NCBI GenBank assembly: GCA_020058405.1
Contig: JAGVEE010000030.1
Span: 1 to 6,329 of the forward strand
Direction: 5' to 3'
DNA: 6,329 nucleotides
DNA from: Sphingobacteriales bacterium
GTDB taxonomy: Bacteria; Bacteroidota; Bacteroidia; Sphingobacteriales; Sphingobacteriaceae
Part shown: in pieces, positions 1 to 5,558 of the stretch
Position numbering within the stretch: position 1 is the first letter of the stretch
Layout: each line of letters starts with the position of its first letter
Made by a program: the position numbers and the translations under genes
The notes under the pieces: generated by a model
What the model was told of the DNA's origin: nothing
Database searches by the model: none
The model's input: the letters and a program-made list of their open reading frames with translations, nothing else

Positions 1-350
1 TGAGAATCTTAAAAAATAATAGAGATTATAATGCAGCTCTTAAAAGATTTGAAGAAATATTTCAATCTAAAACGGGTTCAAAAGAAAGTGATGAAGCCGA
101 TTTACTTTCGCTTTTAATTAAAGATTATGAGGAAAGAAATTTTGTTATTAATACTCCTAATCCTTTAGATGCTATTAGATACAGAATGGAACAACAGGGG
201 CTTACTAATAAAGATTTAGCAGAAATACTTGGTTTTAAAAGTCGCGTTACCGATATATTCAATAATCATAGAAAGCTTAGCCTAGCTATGATTAGAAAGC
301 TACACGCCGAACTACATATTCCTTTAGAAATACTGATACGTGAATATTGA
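1..350 (+). CDS. higA: HigA-type antitoxin, HTH transcriptional regulator (5' edge at window start)
   Basis: The reading frame runs from base 3 to the TGA at 348-350. If the base just before the window is A, the first codon is ATG and the protein is 116 residues starting MRILKNNRDY, which fits how HigA-family proteins usually begin. In that numbering an N-terminal helical part (residues 1-50) contains the family pattern of an early DYNAAL followed by an acidic DEADLL stretch. A helix-turn-helix follows at about 66-95 (LTNKDLAEILG, then SRVTDIFNNHRKLS), ending in IPLEILI. The family (COG5499) neutralises the HigB mRNA-cutting toxin and represses its own operon. HigB genes normally precede higA, so the toxin should lie just upstream of this window; it is not visible here. 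The family call is confident, but a solitary regulator without a toxin cannot be excluded. Confidence 0.85.
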   Translation, partial: RILKNNRDYNAALKRFEEIFQSKTGSKESDEADLLSLLIKDYEERNFVINTPNPLDAIRYRMEQQGLTNKDLAEILGFKSRVTDIFNNHRKLSLAMIRKLHAELHIPLEILIREY

Positions 351-369
351 AAAATTTAATCTCCAAAAA

Positions 370-1569
370 ATGAAAGCTAGAACTTCCATCTCCATATTTC
401 TTTTCACCTTTTTTCTATTCTCCTTTTTTCTTCTAACTCTTTGCCAATCCTACGCCCAAATACATTCCGGTGCCCACAACTTCACCGAATACAGAAGAGG
501 AACATTCCCCATTATTATTTCTGTACCGCACGGAGGTTTAGTTGCTCCAGATAGCATACCCGATAGAACTTGTAATAATCCTACTACTGTTACCGATGCC
601 AATACCATAGAGCTTGCTTTGCGCATCGACTCGAGTTTTTATGACTTAACGGGTTGCCACATCCATTTGGTAATTTGTAATTTGAAACGTACCAAAGTAG
701 ATTGTAATAGGAATTTAACAGATGGTGCATGTGCCCAAACCCAAGCGGTGCAGGCATGGCAAGACTTTCATGATTTTATAGATTCTGCACAAGCCATAGC
801 TTTGGCAGAAAATAATAACAAAGCTTTTTACATCGATTTACACGGGCATGGCAAAACACAACAGCGTTTAGAGTTGGGTTATTTATTGAGCGATAATGCC
901 TACGAATTGAGTGATAGTATACTAAATACAAACACTTATATTAACCGTAGTTCGTTGAAAAACTTAGTGAGTACGAATGTAAGTACCAGTAAACATGCAC
1001 AGCTTTTGCGTGGCGATTATGCATTAGGTACCATGCTTGGTAATGCTGGATTTCCATCGGTTCCAAGTAAACAAATTCCGAAACCAGATACCACTACCAA
1101 TTATTTTGATGGAGGTTATAATACCGAAAATTATACCAGCAAAGTACCTGGAAACATAGTAAATGGTTTGCAAATAGAATGTAATAATGCAGGGGTTAGA
1201 GACAATGCCAGCAACCGAAAACGATTTGCCGATTCGCTTGCCATAACACTTATTAATTATTTAAGCTACCATCAGAATATACCTTTTAACAATTGCCCAA
1301 GCACAGGAATAGAAAACAATAAACCTGCAGAATTTATACTCTACCCAAACCCTGCAAGCGAGTTGCTTTATTTAAATAAAGAAGCGAATACGGTTATCTA
1401 TTCTCTAGAAATTTTTAATACACAAGGGGTATGTCTTAAGAATATTGAAATGGTAAATGGTTCAGAAATAACAGAAATACCCCTTACTAATTTATCAAAT
1501 GGACTATATTTACTAAAGATACATAGCAATAAAGGCTCTAATACTATTAAATTTAGATTAAACCAATAA
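370..1569 (+). CDS. Secreted N-formylglutamate amidohydrolase-like protein with T9SS sorting domain
   Basis: From the ATG at 370 the protein has 399 residues. It begins with a strong signal peptide (MKAR, then a Phe/Leu-rich core to about residue 28, ending SYAQ). The frame also opens at GTG 340, overlapping higA by 11 bases, but the added ten residues only lengthen the signal peptide, so ATG 370 is preferred. The middle resembles the N-formylglutamate amidohydrolase superfamily: SVPHGG at 51-56, RTKVDCNR at 107-114, DLHGHG at 156-161, and a late Glu in GLQIECNN near 270. His54, the DLHGHG histidines and Glu270 are plausible metal or catalytic residues by family analogy. Residues about 322-399 (YPNPAS, then IFNTQG, LSNGLYLLKI and a basic end) form a type A T9SS C-terminal sorting domain, so export across the outer membrane is expected. 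The cytoplasmic family members act in histidine degradation; this one must use an extracellular substrate, which is unknown. The next gene starts 2 bases after the stop. Confidence 0.75.
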   Translation: MKARTSISIFLFTFFLFSFFLLTLCQSYAQIHSGAHNFTEYRRGTFPIIISVPHGGLVAPDSIPDRTCNNPTTVTDANTIELALRIDSSFYDLTGCHIHLVICNLKRTKVDCNRNLTDGACAQTQAVQAWQDFHDFIDSAQAIALAENNNKAFYIDLHGHGKTQQRLELGYLLSDNAYELSDSILNTNTYINRSSLKNLVSTNVSTSKHAQLLRGDYALGTMLGNAGFPSVPSKQIPKPDTTTNYFDGGYNTENYTSKVPGNIVNGLQIECNNAGVRDNASNRKRFADSLAITLINYLSYHQNIPFNNCPSTGIENNKPAEFILYPNPASELLYLNKEANTVIYSLEIFNTQGVCLKNIEMVNGSEITEIPLTNLSNGLYLLKIHSNKGSNTIKFRLNQ

Positions 1570-1571
1570 GA

Positions 1572-2198
1572 ATGAAAAAGAAAAACATCTACTTACTATT
1601 TTTCTCGAGCTTATTTAGCTTAACAATGGCAGGTTGTTGTGATAACAGTCCTCAGGATTATTACATTTTTGAATGGCCTACTGTGCGTGATTTTAGGGTA
1701 CAAAATGTAAACAGTTCAAATTTTGTAAACAATAAAGGAGCTAGTCAGAATTTTAATACCATTGTGTATAAAGATGAAATGTTAGCAAACGAAGATTGTC
1801 CTGAATGTTGTGATAAATATCAAACCTTAAAAGTGGTGTATGATGGCGATGATAATAACTACAATTTCAGCATCAATATTAAAGCAAAATCGGCTAGTGG
1901 AGGGGAAGGTTTGAGTATTTATTATACTCCTAAATATAGATTGAATTTAATTTATCACAATGAAGATGTTGCATATATAGAGAACGAATCTTTAATGCGA
2001 GTTTTACAAGATAAGAATTCATACTCTGAATTGTTAGATAGTTTAGCTATTAACAATCAACTATTTTATAATGTATTTAAGTTTAAAGCAAATGTACCCA
2101 CTTCTAAACTTTATCCTACAGAATTATACTACAACAAAGAGAAGGGTATTGTTGGTTACTTAATGAGCGATAGTACGATATATAATTTGCAAAATTAA
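1572..2198 (+). CDS. Hypothetical lipoprotein with CxxCC motif (first of a tandem pair)
   Basis: The product is 208 residues with a lipoprotein signal: MKKKN, a hydrophobic core, then the lipobox MAGC with Cys22 as the expected lipidated residue. The mature part has no family I can name. It contains CPECC at 76-80, several Asn/Tyr-rich beta-like segments, and a C-terminal block from about 166 (YNVFKF, VPTSKLYPTELYY, KGIVGY, ending TIYNL). The CxxCC position and the C-terminal block recur in the next gene, so the two look like diverged tandem duplicates. Codon and base composition match the neighbours. The ATG lies 2 bases after the preceding stop, which suggests co-transcription with the secreted FGase-like gene. 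A cell-envelope location is well supported by the signal sequence; the function is unknown. The paired cysteines could bind metal or form disulfides, but this is only a guess. Confidence 0.8.
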   Translation: MKKKNIYLLFFSSLFSLTMAGCCDNSPQDYYIFEWPTVRDFRVQNVNSSNFVNNKGASQNFNTIVYKDEMLANEDCPECCDKYQTLKVVYDGDDNNYNFSINIKAKSASGGEGLSIYYTPKYRLNLIYHNEDVAYIENESLMRVLQDKNSYSELLDSLAINNQLFYNVFKFKANVPTSKLYPTELYYNKEKGIVGYLMSDSTIYNLQN

Positions 2199-2205
2199 AT
2201 TGATA

Positions 2206-2841
2206 ATGAAAACTGTAAAACTAAATTTCATTATTTTGTGCATTTTAATGTTGTACTCTTCTTGTTGCTCTATAAGAGGTACATCTGTAAAGCATTACTA
2301 TTTCAAAACGTTTTTAGCTGAGGAGTTTATTTCAAATCAACCAGATTCAATAGTATTTATTGACCAGCAAAACGTATTGCACTCGTTTAATCAAGTAGCT
2401 TTTATAAGAGAAATTGACACGAAAAATGAATGTCACCAATGTTGTGAGGATAATGAGATTGAAAAAACAATGTTGTTTTATAATTCAAAAGTATTTGAAC
2501 CGAACATCATTTTCGACTTAATTGCAGATAAGAAAGTTGATTATTTATATATTACTTATAACTGGAATGCCAATGTTTCAACGAATTCTCCTTATTATAA
2601 CGGCACATTTAATTACATTTCGAATAGAATTCAGGTCGACTCAATTTATTTAAAACTTCATCCGCAAGTAATTTATAATGATAGTATCCGATTATTAAAT
2701 AAAGTATTTAAAGAAGTTTATGTATTCGAAGAGATAATACCTACAGGTAAAATATATCCTCAGAAAATTTATTATAGTCCGATTAAAGGAATTGTAGGGA
2801 TTATCTTCAATAATAACGATACTTGGGAGTTGGTAGAATAA
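2206..2841 (+). CDS. Hypothetical lipoprotein with CxxCC motif (second of a tandem pair)
   Basis: The ATG at 2206 gives 211 residues; a TTG at 2200 in frame adds only two and is less likely. The N-terminus is MKTVK, a hydrophobic stretch, then YSSCC, a relaxed lipobox with Tyr at -3 and Cys20 as the probable lipidated residue. CHQCC falls at 76-80, the same position as CPECC in the upstream neighbour. The C-terminal region (VYVFEEIIPTGKIYPQKIYY, then KGIVGIIF and a final TWELVE) matches the neighbour's C-terminal block segment by segment, including the IYP/LYP, YY and KGIVG elements. The central third (about 95-145) is much less alike. I infer an old tandem duplication. The gap to the preceding stop is 7 bases and the next gene starts 2 bases downstream. 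Function is unknown; the cell envelope is the likely location, though the lipobox is weaker than in the first copy. Confidence 0.78.
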   Translation: MKTVKLNFIILCILMLYSSCCSIRGTSVKHYYFKTFLAEEFISNQPDSIVFIDQQNVLHSFNQVAFIREIDTKNECHQCCEDNEIEKTMLFYNSKVFEPNIIFDLIADKKVDYLYITYNWNANVSTNSPYYNGTFNYISNRIQVDSIYLKLHPQVIYNDSIRLLNKVFKEVYVFEEIIPTGKIYPQKIYYSPIKGIVGIIFNNNDTWELVE

Positions 2842-2843
2842 AC

Positions 2844-3995
2844 ATGTGGGTACGCAAAGTAATTAGTTGGATTATTATTATAACATTGATTTCGGCATTA
2901 GCTGGTTCTTCTTCTGCTTTATTTTTATGGTTACTAGATGTTGCTACGAATTACCGCGAACAACATTACCAGCTCATTTGGTTTTTACCTGTTGCAGGTT
3001 TGGCCATGGGTTTGTTTTATAAACAGTATGGTGATGGTGTACACTTGGGAAGTAAACTGATATACGAAGAGTTTAAAAATCCGCAACAAGTGATCCCTTT
3101 TAAAATGGCACCCATGGTGTTCATTAGCACCATAGTTTCTCATTTATTTGGTGCATCGGTAGGGCGCGAAGGCACAGCTGTACAAATAAGTGCAAGCATT
3201 GCCGATCAGTTTACAAAGCTATTTAAACTAAGTCAACGCGACCGTAAAATGCTATTGGTTATTGGCATTAGCGCAGGTTTTGCTTCTGTATTTGGTACTC
3301 CTTTAGCTGCAAGTATTTTTGCCATCGAAGTTTTTCACGATAGGAAATACGAATACAAATTTATTATACATAGTTTGTTAGCAGCTTATATTGCTCACTT
3401 TGTTTGCTTGGCCTGGGGCATACATCATACGGCTTACCGTATTGATTATATTCCGGCATTAAGTTTAACTACTATTTTTTGGAGCGTAAATGCAGGACTA
3501 ATTTTCGGCTTAATAGCTTATTTATATACACGTTTTTTGCAGCTATTTTCTAAGCTTAGTATCCACATTAAAAACATGGCCTTTCGCCCATTTATTGCTG
3601 GCCTAATTATTATCTGTTTATATTATTTTTTCGATTTACGAAAATACATGGGCTTAGGTTTACCAAGTATTAGCAGCTCTTTTATTGAGCAAATGAATTC
3701 TTACGATTTTCTAATTAAACTTTTACTCACTTCTTTTACCATAGCATTCGGTTTTAAAGGAGGAGAGGTTACACCTTTATTTTTTATTGGTGCCACACTC
3801 GGCAACGTGCTTATTTGGTTTATACCCTTACCCATTTCGCTACTCGCTGCAATGGGCTTTGTAGCTGTTTTTGCCGGAGTAACCAACACCCCATTGGCCT
3901 GCATACTAATGGGAGCGGAGCTCTTCGGGGTAGAGAGTGTTTTCTATATTAGTATTGCATGTGTGGTTGCGTTTTTGTTTTCTGGCAAGAAATAG
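2844..3995 (+). CDS. CLC-family anion transporter, CLC-F (fluoride)-like, short C-terminus
   Basis: ATG 2844 gives 383 residues; a TTG at 2823 in frame would overlap the previous gene and is not favoured. The protein is an integral membrane protein with many hydrophobic helices (the first at about 6-34) and CLC landmarks: GREGT at 107-111 with the gating glutamate Glu109, FGTPLAASIFAIEV at 150-163, FKGGEVTP at 304-311 in place of the ClcA GxFxP motif, and NTPLAC at 348-353. The internal proton glutamate of ClcA (Glu203) aligns with Val163, and the GSGIP loop is replaced by DGVHLGSKL near 64-72. As I recall the literature, GREGT, EVTP and Val here are features of fluoride/proton antiporters (CLC-F), so fluoride export is a reasonable inference; chloride transport remains possible. 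The protein stops at FLFSGKK, where relatives normally continue into a GIY-type segment carrying the central tyrosine. The gene follows the lipoprotein pair with a 2-base gap, and no fluoride riboswitch is seen upstream. Confidence 0.85.
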   Translation: MWVRKVISWIIIITLISALAGSSSALFLWLLDVATNYREQHYQLIWFLPVAGLAMGLFYKQYGDGVHLGSKLIYEEFKNPQQVIPFKMAPMVFISTIVSHLFGASVGREGTAVQISASIADQFTKLFKLSQRDRKMLLVIGISAGFASVFGTPLAASIFAIEVFHDRKYEYKFIIHSLLAAYIAHFVCLAWGIHHTAYRIDYIPALSLTTIFWSVNAGLIFGLIAYLYTRFLQLFSKLSIHIKNMAFRPFIAGLIIICLYYFFDLRKYMGLGLPSISSSFIEQMNSYDFLIKLLLTSFTIAFGFKGGEVTPLFFIGATLGNVLIWFIPLPISLLAAMGFVAVFAGVTNTPLACILMGAELFGVESVFYISIACVVAFLFSGKK

Positions 3996-4037
3996 ACAAT
4001 AGACATGAGACCGCTTCGCTGTGAGACATGAGACCCC
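3993..4037. repeat. Heptamer-based repeat (RAGACAT units) at the CLC gene 3' end
   Basis: Units read TAGACAA (3993-3999), TAGACAT (4000-4006), GAGACCG (4007-4013), then, after a short CGCTTCGC-containing spacer, GAGACAT (4023-4029) and GAGACCC (4030-4036). The 12-mer AGACATGAGACC occurs exactly twice, at 4001-4012 and 4024-4035. The first unit supplies the TAG stop codon of the CLC gene. The repeat is noncoding and has no inverted ends or transposase. Confidence 0.6.
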
Positions 4038-4063
4038 TTTCAAACTAGCATATACCCTGCCTC

Positions 4064-4102
4064 AATTCGTAATTCGTAATTCATAATTCGTAATTCATAA
4101 TT
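4064..4102. repeat. Heptamer tandem repeat (AATTCRT)5
   Basis: Five contiguous 7-base units starting at 4064, 4071, 4078, 4085 and 4092 read AATTCGT, AATTCGT, AATTCAT, AATTCGT, AATTCAT. They are followed by AATT and a run of T. Only the sixth base varies (G or A). The array lies in the gap between the CLC gene and tonB. The clean period and single variable position suggest slippage growth; any role as a UP-like AT-rich promoter element for tonB is speculation. Confidence 0.85.
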
Positions 4103-4105
4103 TTT

Positions 4106-4113
4106 TATCTTTC
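4106..4113 (+). promoter_or_regulatory. Possible Bacteroidota -7 element upstream of tonB
   Basis: TATCTTTC matches the Bacteroidota -7 consensus TAnnTTTG except at the last base, and lies about 63 bases before the tonB ATG. The matching -33 TTTG is not convincing (TTCG at 4087-4090, inside the heptamer repeat). tonB follows a 181-base gap after an unrelated gene and must have its own promoter somewhere here, which is the main support. Confidence 0.22.
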
Positions 4114-4176
4114 CTTCCGTTATCCCTACAAAACCCCACGACATGAATTAAAGCTCTACCTGCTAAATTCAATCAC

Positions 4177-5025
4177 ATGTCTAAAAACATCAACATCTAC
4201 GATAACAATTGGATTGATATCGTATTCGAAAATCGTAACCATGAGTATGGTGCTTATCAAATTAGAAAAAGTAGTAATCGGAATTCCATTCTGGGCATAG
4301 TCGGAATGTTTTCCTTCTTAGGCCTAGCCTTTGGTGCGATACTGCTTTTTAGCTCTTTTAAAGACAAGTATATAGATACTCCGTCTATTGCAATGCCTCA
4401 AGACACTATCTTCATCCTAAGGCCTGAAATGTTTCCAATTGAAGAACCAGAAATTGAAATCATCCCTGCAAGTGCTGGTTCTGCTGTACCCGAAGAAATA
4501 GAAAGTATTGCATTAGTTGAACCAGAAATTGTGGTAGATAATTCCATTCCTTTCGAATTATTGCCACCAACCCAAGAGGAGATGGCTGGTAAAACAATTG
4601 CAAGTACTACTAATACCGAAGGTACAGGTGGCGAAAATGCCGAACCTACAGAAGGAGCAGGTGCTGGAGGAGATGGTACTGGAACAGGTACAGGAATTGG
4701 ATTACCAAATGAAATAGGTTTTACAGCCGCAATAATGCCAGAATTTCCAGGTGGCGAACAAGCTTTGTTGAACTATGTAAAATCAAAATCAAAATTTACA
4801 CCAATGGCTCGCGAAAATAATATTTCTGGAACCATGTACGTGAGCTTTGTTGTAAATGAAAAAGGCAAAGTGGTAATGCCTAAAATTGAACGTGGCTTAG
4901 GATTTGGAATGGATGAAATGTTGCTGAACGTAATCAACACATTGCCAGATTTTACTCCCGCAGAGCAAAACGGACGTAAAGTGAAGATTAGGATGATGTT
5001 GCCGGTGAAGTTTGAGCTGAATTGA
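4177..5025 (+). CDS. tonB: Energy transducer TonB
   Basis: This is a 282-residue TonB. TonB couples the inner-membrane proton gradient (through ExbB/ExbD) to outer-membrane TonB-dependent receptors. The cytoplasmic N-terminus carries the Bacteroidota signature (WIDIVFENRNHEYGAYQIRK, 12-31). It is followed by one transmembrane helix at about 37-60 and a periplasmic linker rich in Glu, Pro and Ile (about 74-135). A Gly/Thr-rich low-complexity stretch spans 148-175. The TonB C-terminal domain covers about 187-282 (MPEFPGGEQALLNYV, then ISGTMYVSFVVNEKGKV and LPDFTPAEQNGRKVKI, ending VKFELN). All expected parts are present, so it looks intact. No exbB or exbD lies alongside; the gene seems monocistronic, converging on sixA. 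The substrate receptors it serves cannot be read from context. The first ATG after the intergenic repeats is used; an upstream ATG at 4143 opens only a two-codon frame. Confidence 0.92.
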   Translation: MSKNINIYDNNWIDIVFENRNHEYGAYQIRKSSNRNSILGIVGMFSFLGLAFGAILLFSSFKDKYIDTPSIAMPQDTIFILRPEMFPIEEPEIEIIPASAGSAVPEEIESIALVEPEIVVDNSIPFELLPPTQEEMAGKTIASTTNTEGTGGENAEPTEGAGAGGDGTGTGTGIGLPNEIGFTAAIMPEFPGGEQALLNYVKSKSKFTPMARENNISGTMYVSFVVNEKGKVVMPKIERGLGFGMDEMLLNVINTLPDFTPAEQNGRKVKIRMMLPVKFELN

Positions 5026-5080
5026 CGAAGAGTCGAAATGTCGAATTTTCGAAATTTCGAAATTTCGACAATTCGAATCA
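5025..5080. repeat. Octamer tandem repeat (TCGAAATT type) between convergent genes
   Basis: Units of exactly 8 bases start at 5033, 5041, 5049, 5057, 5065 and 5073: TCGAAATG, TCGAATTT, TCGAAATT, TCGAAATT, TCGACAAT, TCGAATCA. A degenerate unit ACGAAGAG precedes them at 5025. The array fills the whole gap between tonB and the minus-strand sixA. Its last unit contains the complement of the sixA stop codon (5078-5080). Confidence 0.8.
5041..5076. terminator. Inverted repeat, possible bidirectional terminator
   Basis: Bases 5049-5068 form a perfect 20-base palindrome. Pairing resumes outside it with a single mismatch (5048 with 5069) out to 5041/5076. The element is symmetric and sits between two converging genes, where a bidirectional terminator is expected. 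However, it is AT-rich, lacks a loop in the middle and has no clear U-tract, so terminator function is inferred from position. Confidence 0.4.
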
Positions 5081-5557
5081 GGGGATGAGTAAGTTCAGTA
5101 AGGTTCCAGTGCCAGCACTCACCATACTCCATTGTTCAAAAGGAAATTCGATGGTAGCGGTTCCTGAGGTAGGTAAATGCCCGATGTTTGTATTGCATAA
5201 ATATTCAATGGCAAATTCGAAGGCTGGGTTATGACCAGTAAGCAAAACACAATCAAATTGTGGATGTATTTCGTTAATTACTTTTAACAAACTGGCCATG
5301 CTTGCTTCGTAAATACTATCGTTTAATTCGATTATTTTTTTATCGATAGAAAAAGTTTTGGCAAAAATTTTGGCAGTTTGTAAGGCTCTTTCTGCAGGGC
5401 TACTGATTATGTGTTGTGGAGTAAAATGTTTTTGTAGTTCTTCTGAAACCCTTTGTACATCGGCTTTTCCGCGCTCTACCAGTTTTCGTTTGAAATCAAA
5501 AGTTCCAAATTCAGCTTTTTCAGCTTTACCGTGTCGCGCAAGTAAAAGTGTTTTCAT
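5078..5557 (-). CDS. sixA: SixA-like phosphohistidine phosphatase (histidine phosphatase superfamily)
   Basis: The 159-residue protein belongs to the histidine phosphatase (phosphoglycerate mutase-like) superfamily, short SixA branch. The catalytic RHG motif is at 8-10 (LLLARHGKAE) with His8 as the phospho-accepting residue. SSPAERALQTA at 52-62 supplies the second arginine, YEA at 83-85 the acidic residue, and TGHNP at 107-111 the second catalytic histidine. All core residues are present, so it should be active and cytoplasmic. E. coli SixA removes phosphate from histidine in phosphotransfer proteins; the target here is unknown. The start codon lies one base beyond the stop of the glycosyltransferase gene, so the two are probably one transcript. 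The 3' end runs into the octamer repeat, which provides the TGA; the final residues LLIP may therefore be a slightly shortened tail. Alternative: a general small-molecule phosphatase of the same superfamily. Confidence 0.85.
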   Translation of the reverse strand: MKTLLLARHGKAEKAEFGTFDFKRKLVERGKADVQRVSEELQKHFTPQHIISSPAERALQTAKIFAKTFSIDKKIIELNDSIYEASMASLLKVINEIHPQFDCVLLTGHNPAFEFAIEYLCNTNIGHLPTSGTATIEFPFEQWSMVSAGTGTLLNLLIP

Positions 5558-5558
5558 T

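Noticed and set aside
340..369. GTG start at 340 for the secreted hydrolase, overlapping higA
   Set aside because: It would put ten polar residues before an already good signal peptide; ATG at 370 gives a normal export signal.
2823..2843. TTG start for the CLC gene overlapping the second lipoprotein
   Set aside because: The ATG at 2844 gives a natural N-terminus and the 2-base spacing seen elsewhere in the run.
2800..2843. Fluoride riboswitch controlling the CLC-F-like gene
   Set aside because: The gene starts 2 bases after the previous stop, and no crcB-motif-like structured leader is visible there or before the run at 351-369.
3701..3904. Minus-strand open frame of 67 codons inside the CLC gene
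   Set aside because: It is antisense to a well-supported membrane protein gene and shows no family motif or separate spacing.
3993..4102. CRISPR-like array
   Set aside because: The units are only 7 bases, contiguous or nearly so, without unique spacers of normal length and without cas genes.
4617..4702. Repetitive Gly/Thr-coding DNA in tonB considered as an inserted repeat
   Set aside because: It stays in frame and fits the flexible periplasmic linker of TonB proteins.
4773..5132. Minus-strand open frame of 119 codons spanning the tonB end, the repeat and the sixA end
   Set aside because: It overlaps the conserved TonB domain on the other strand and the octamer repeat; its translation is low-complexity and unlike any family.
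5022..5234. Plus-strand frame of 70 codons starting in the octamer repeat
   Set aside because: Most of it is antisense to sixA, and its first part is translated tandem repeat.
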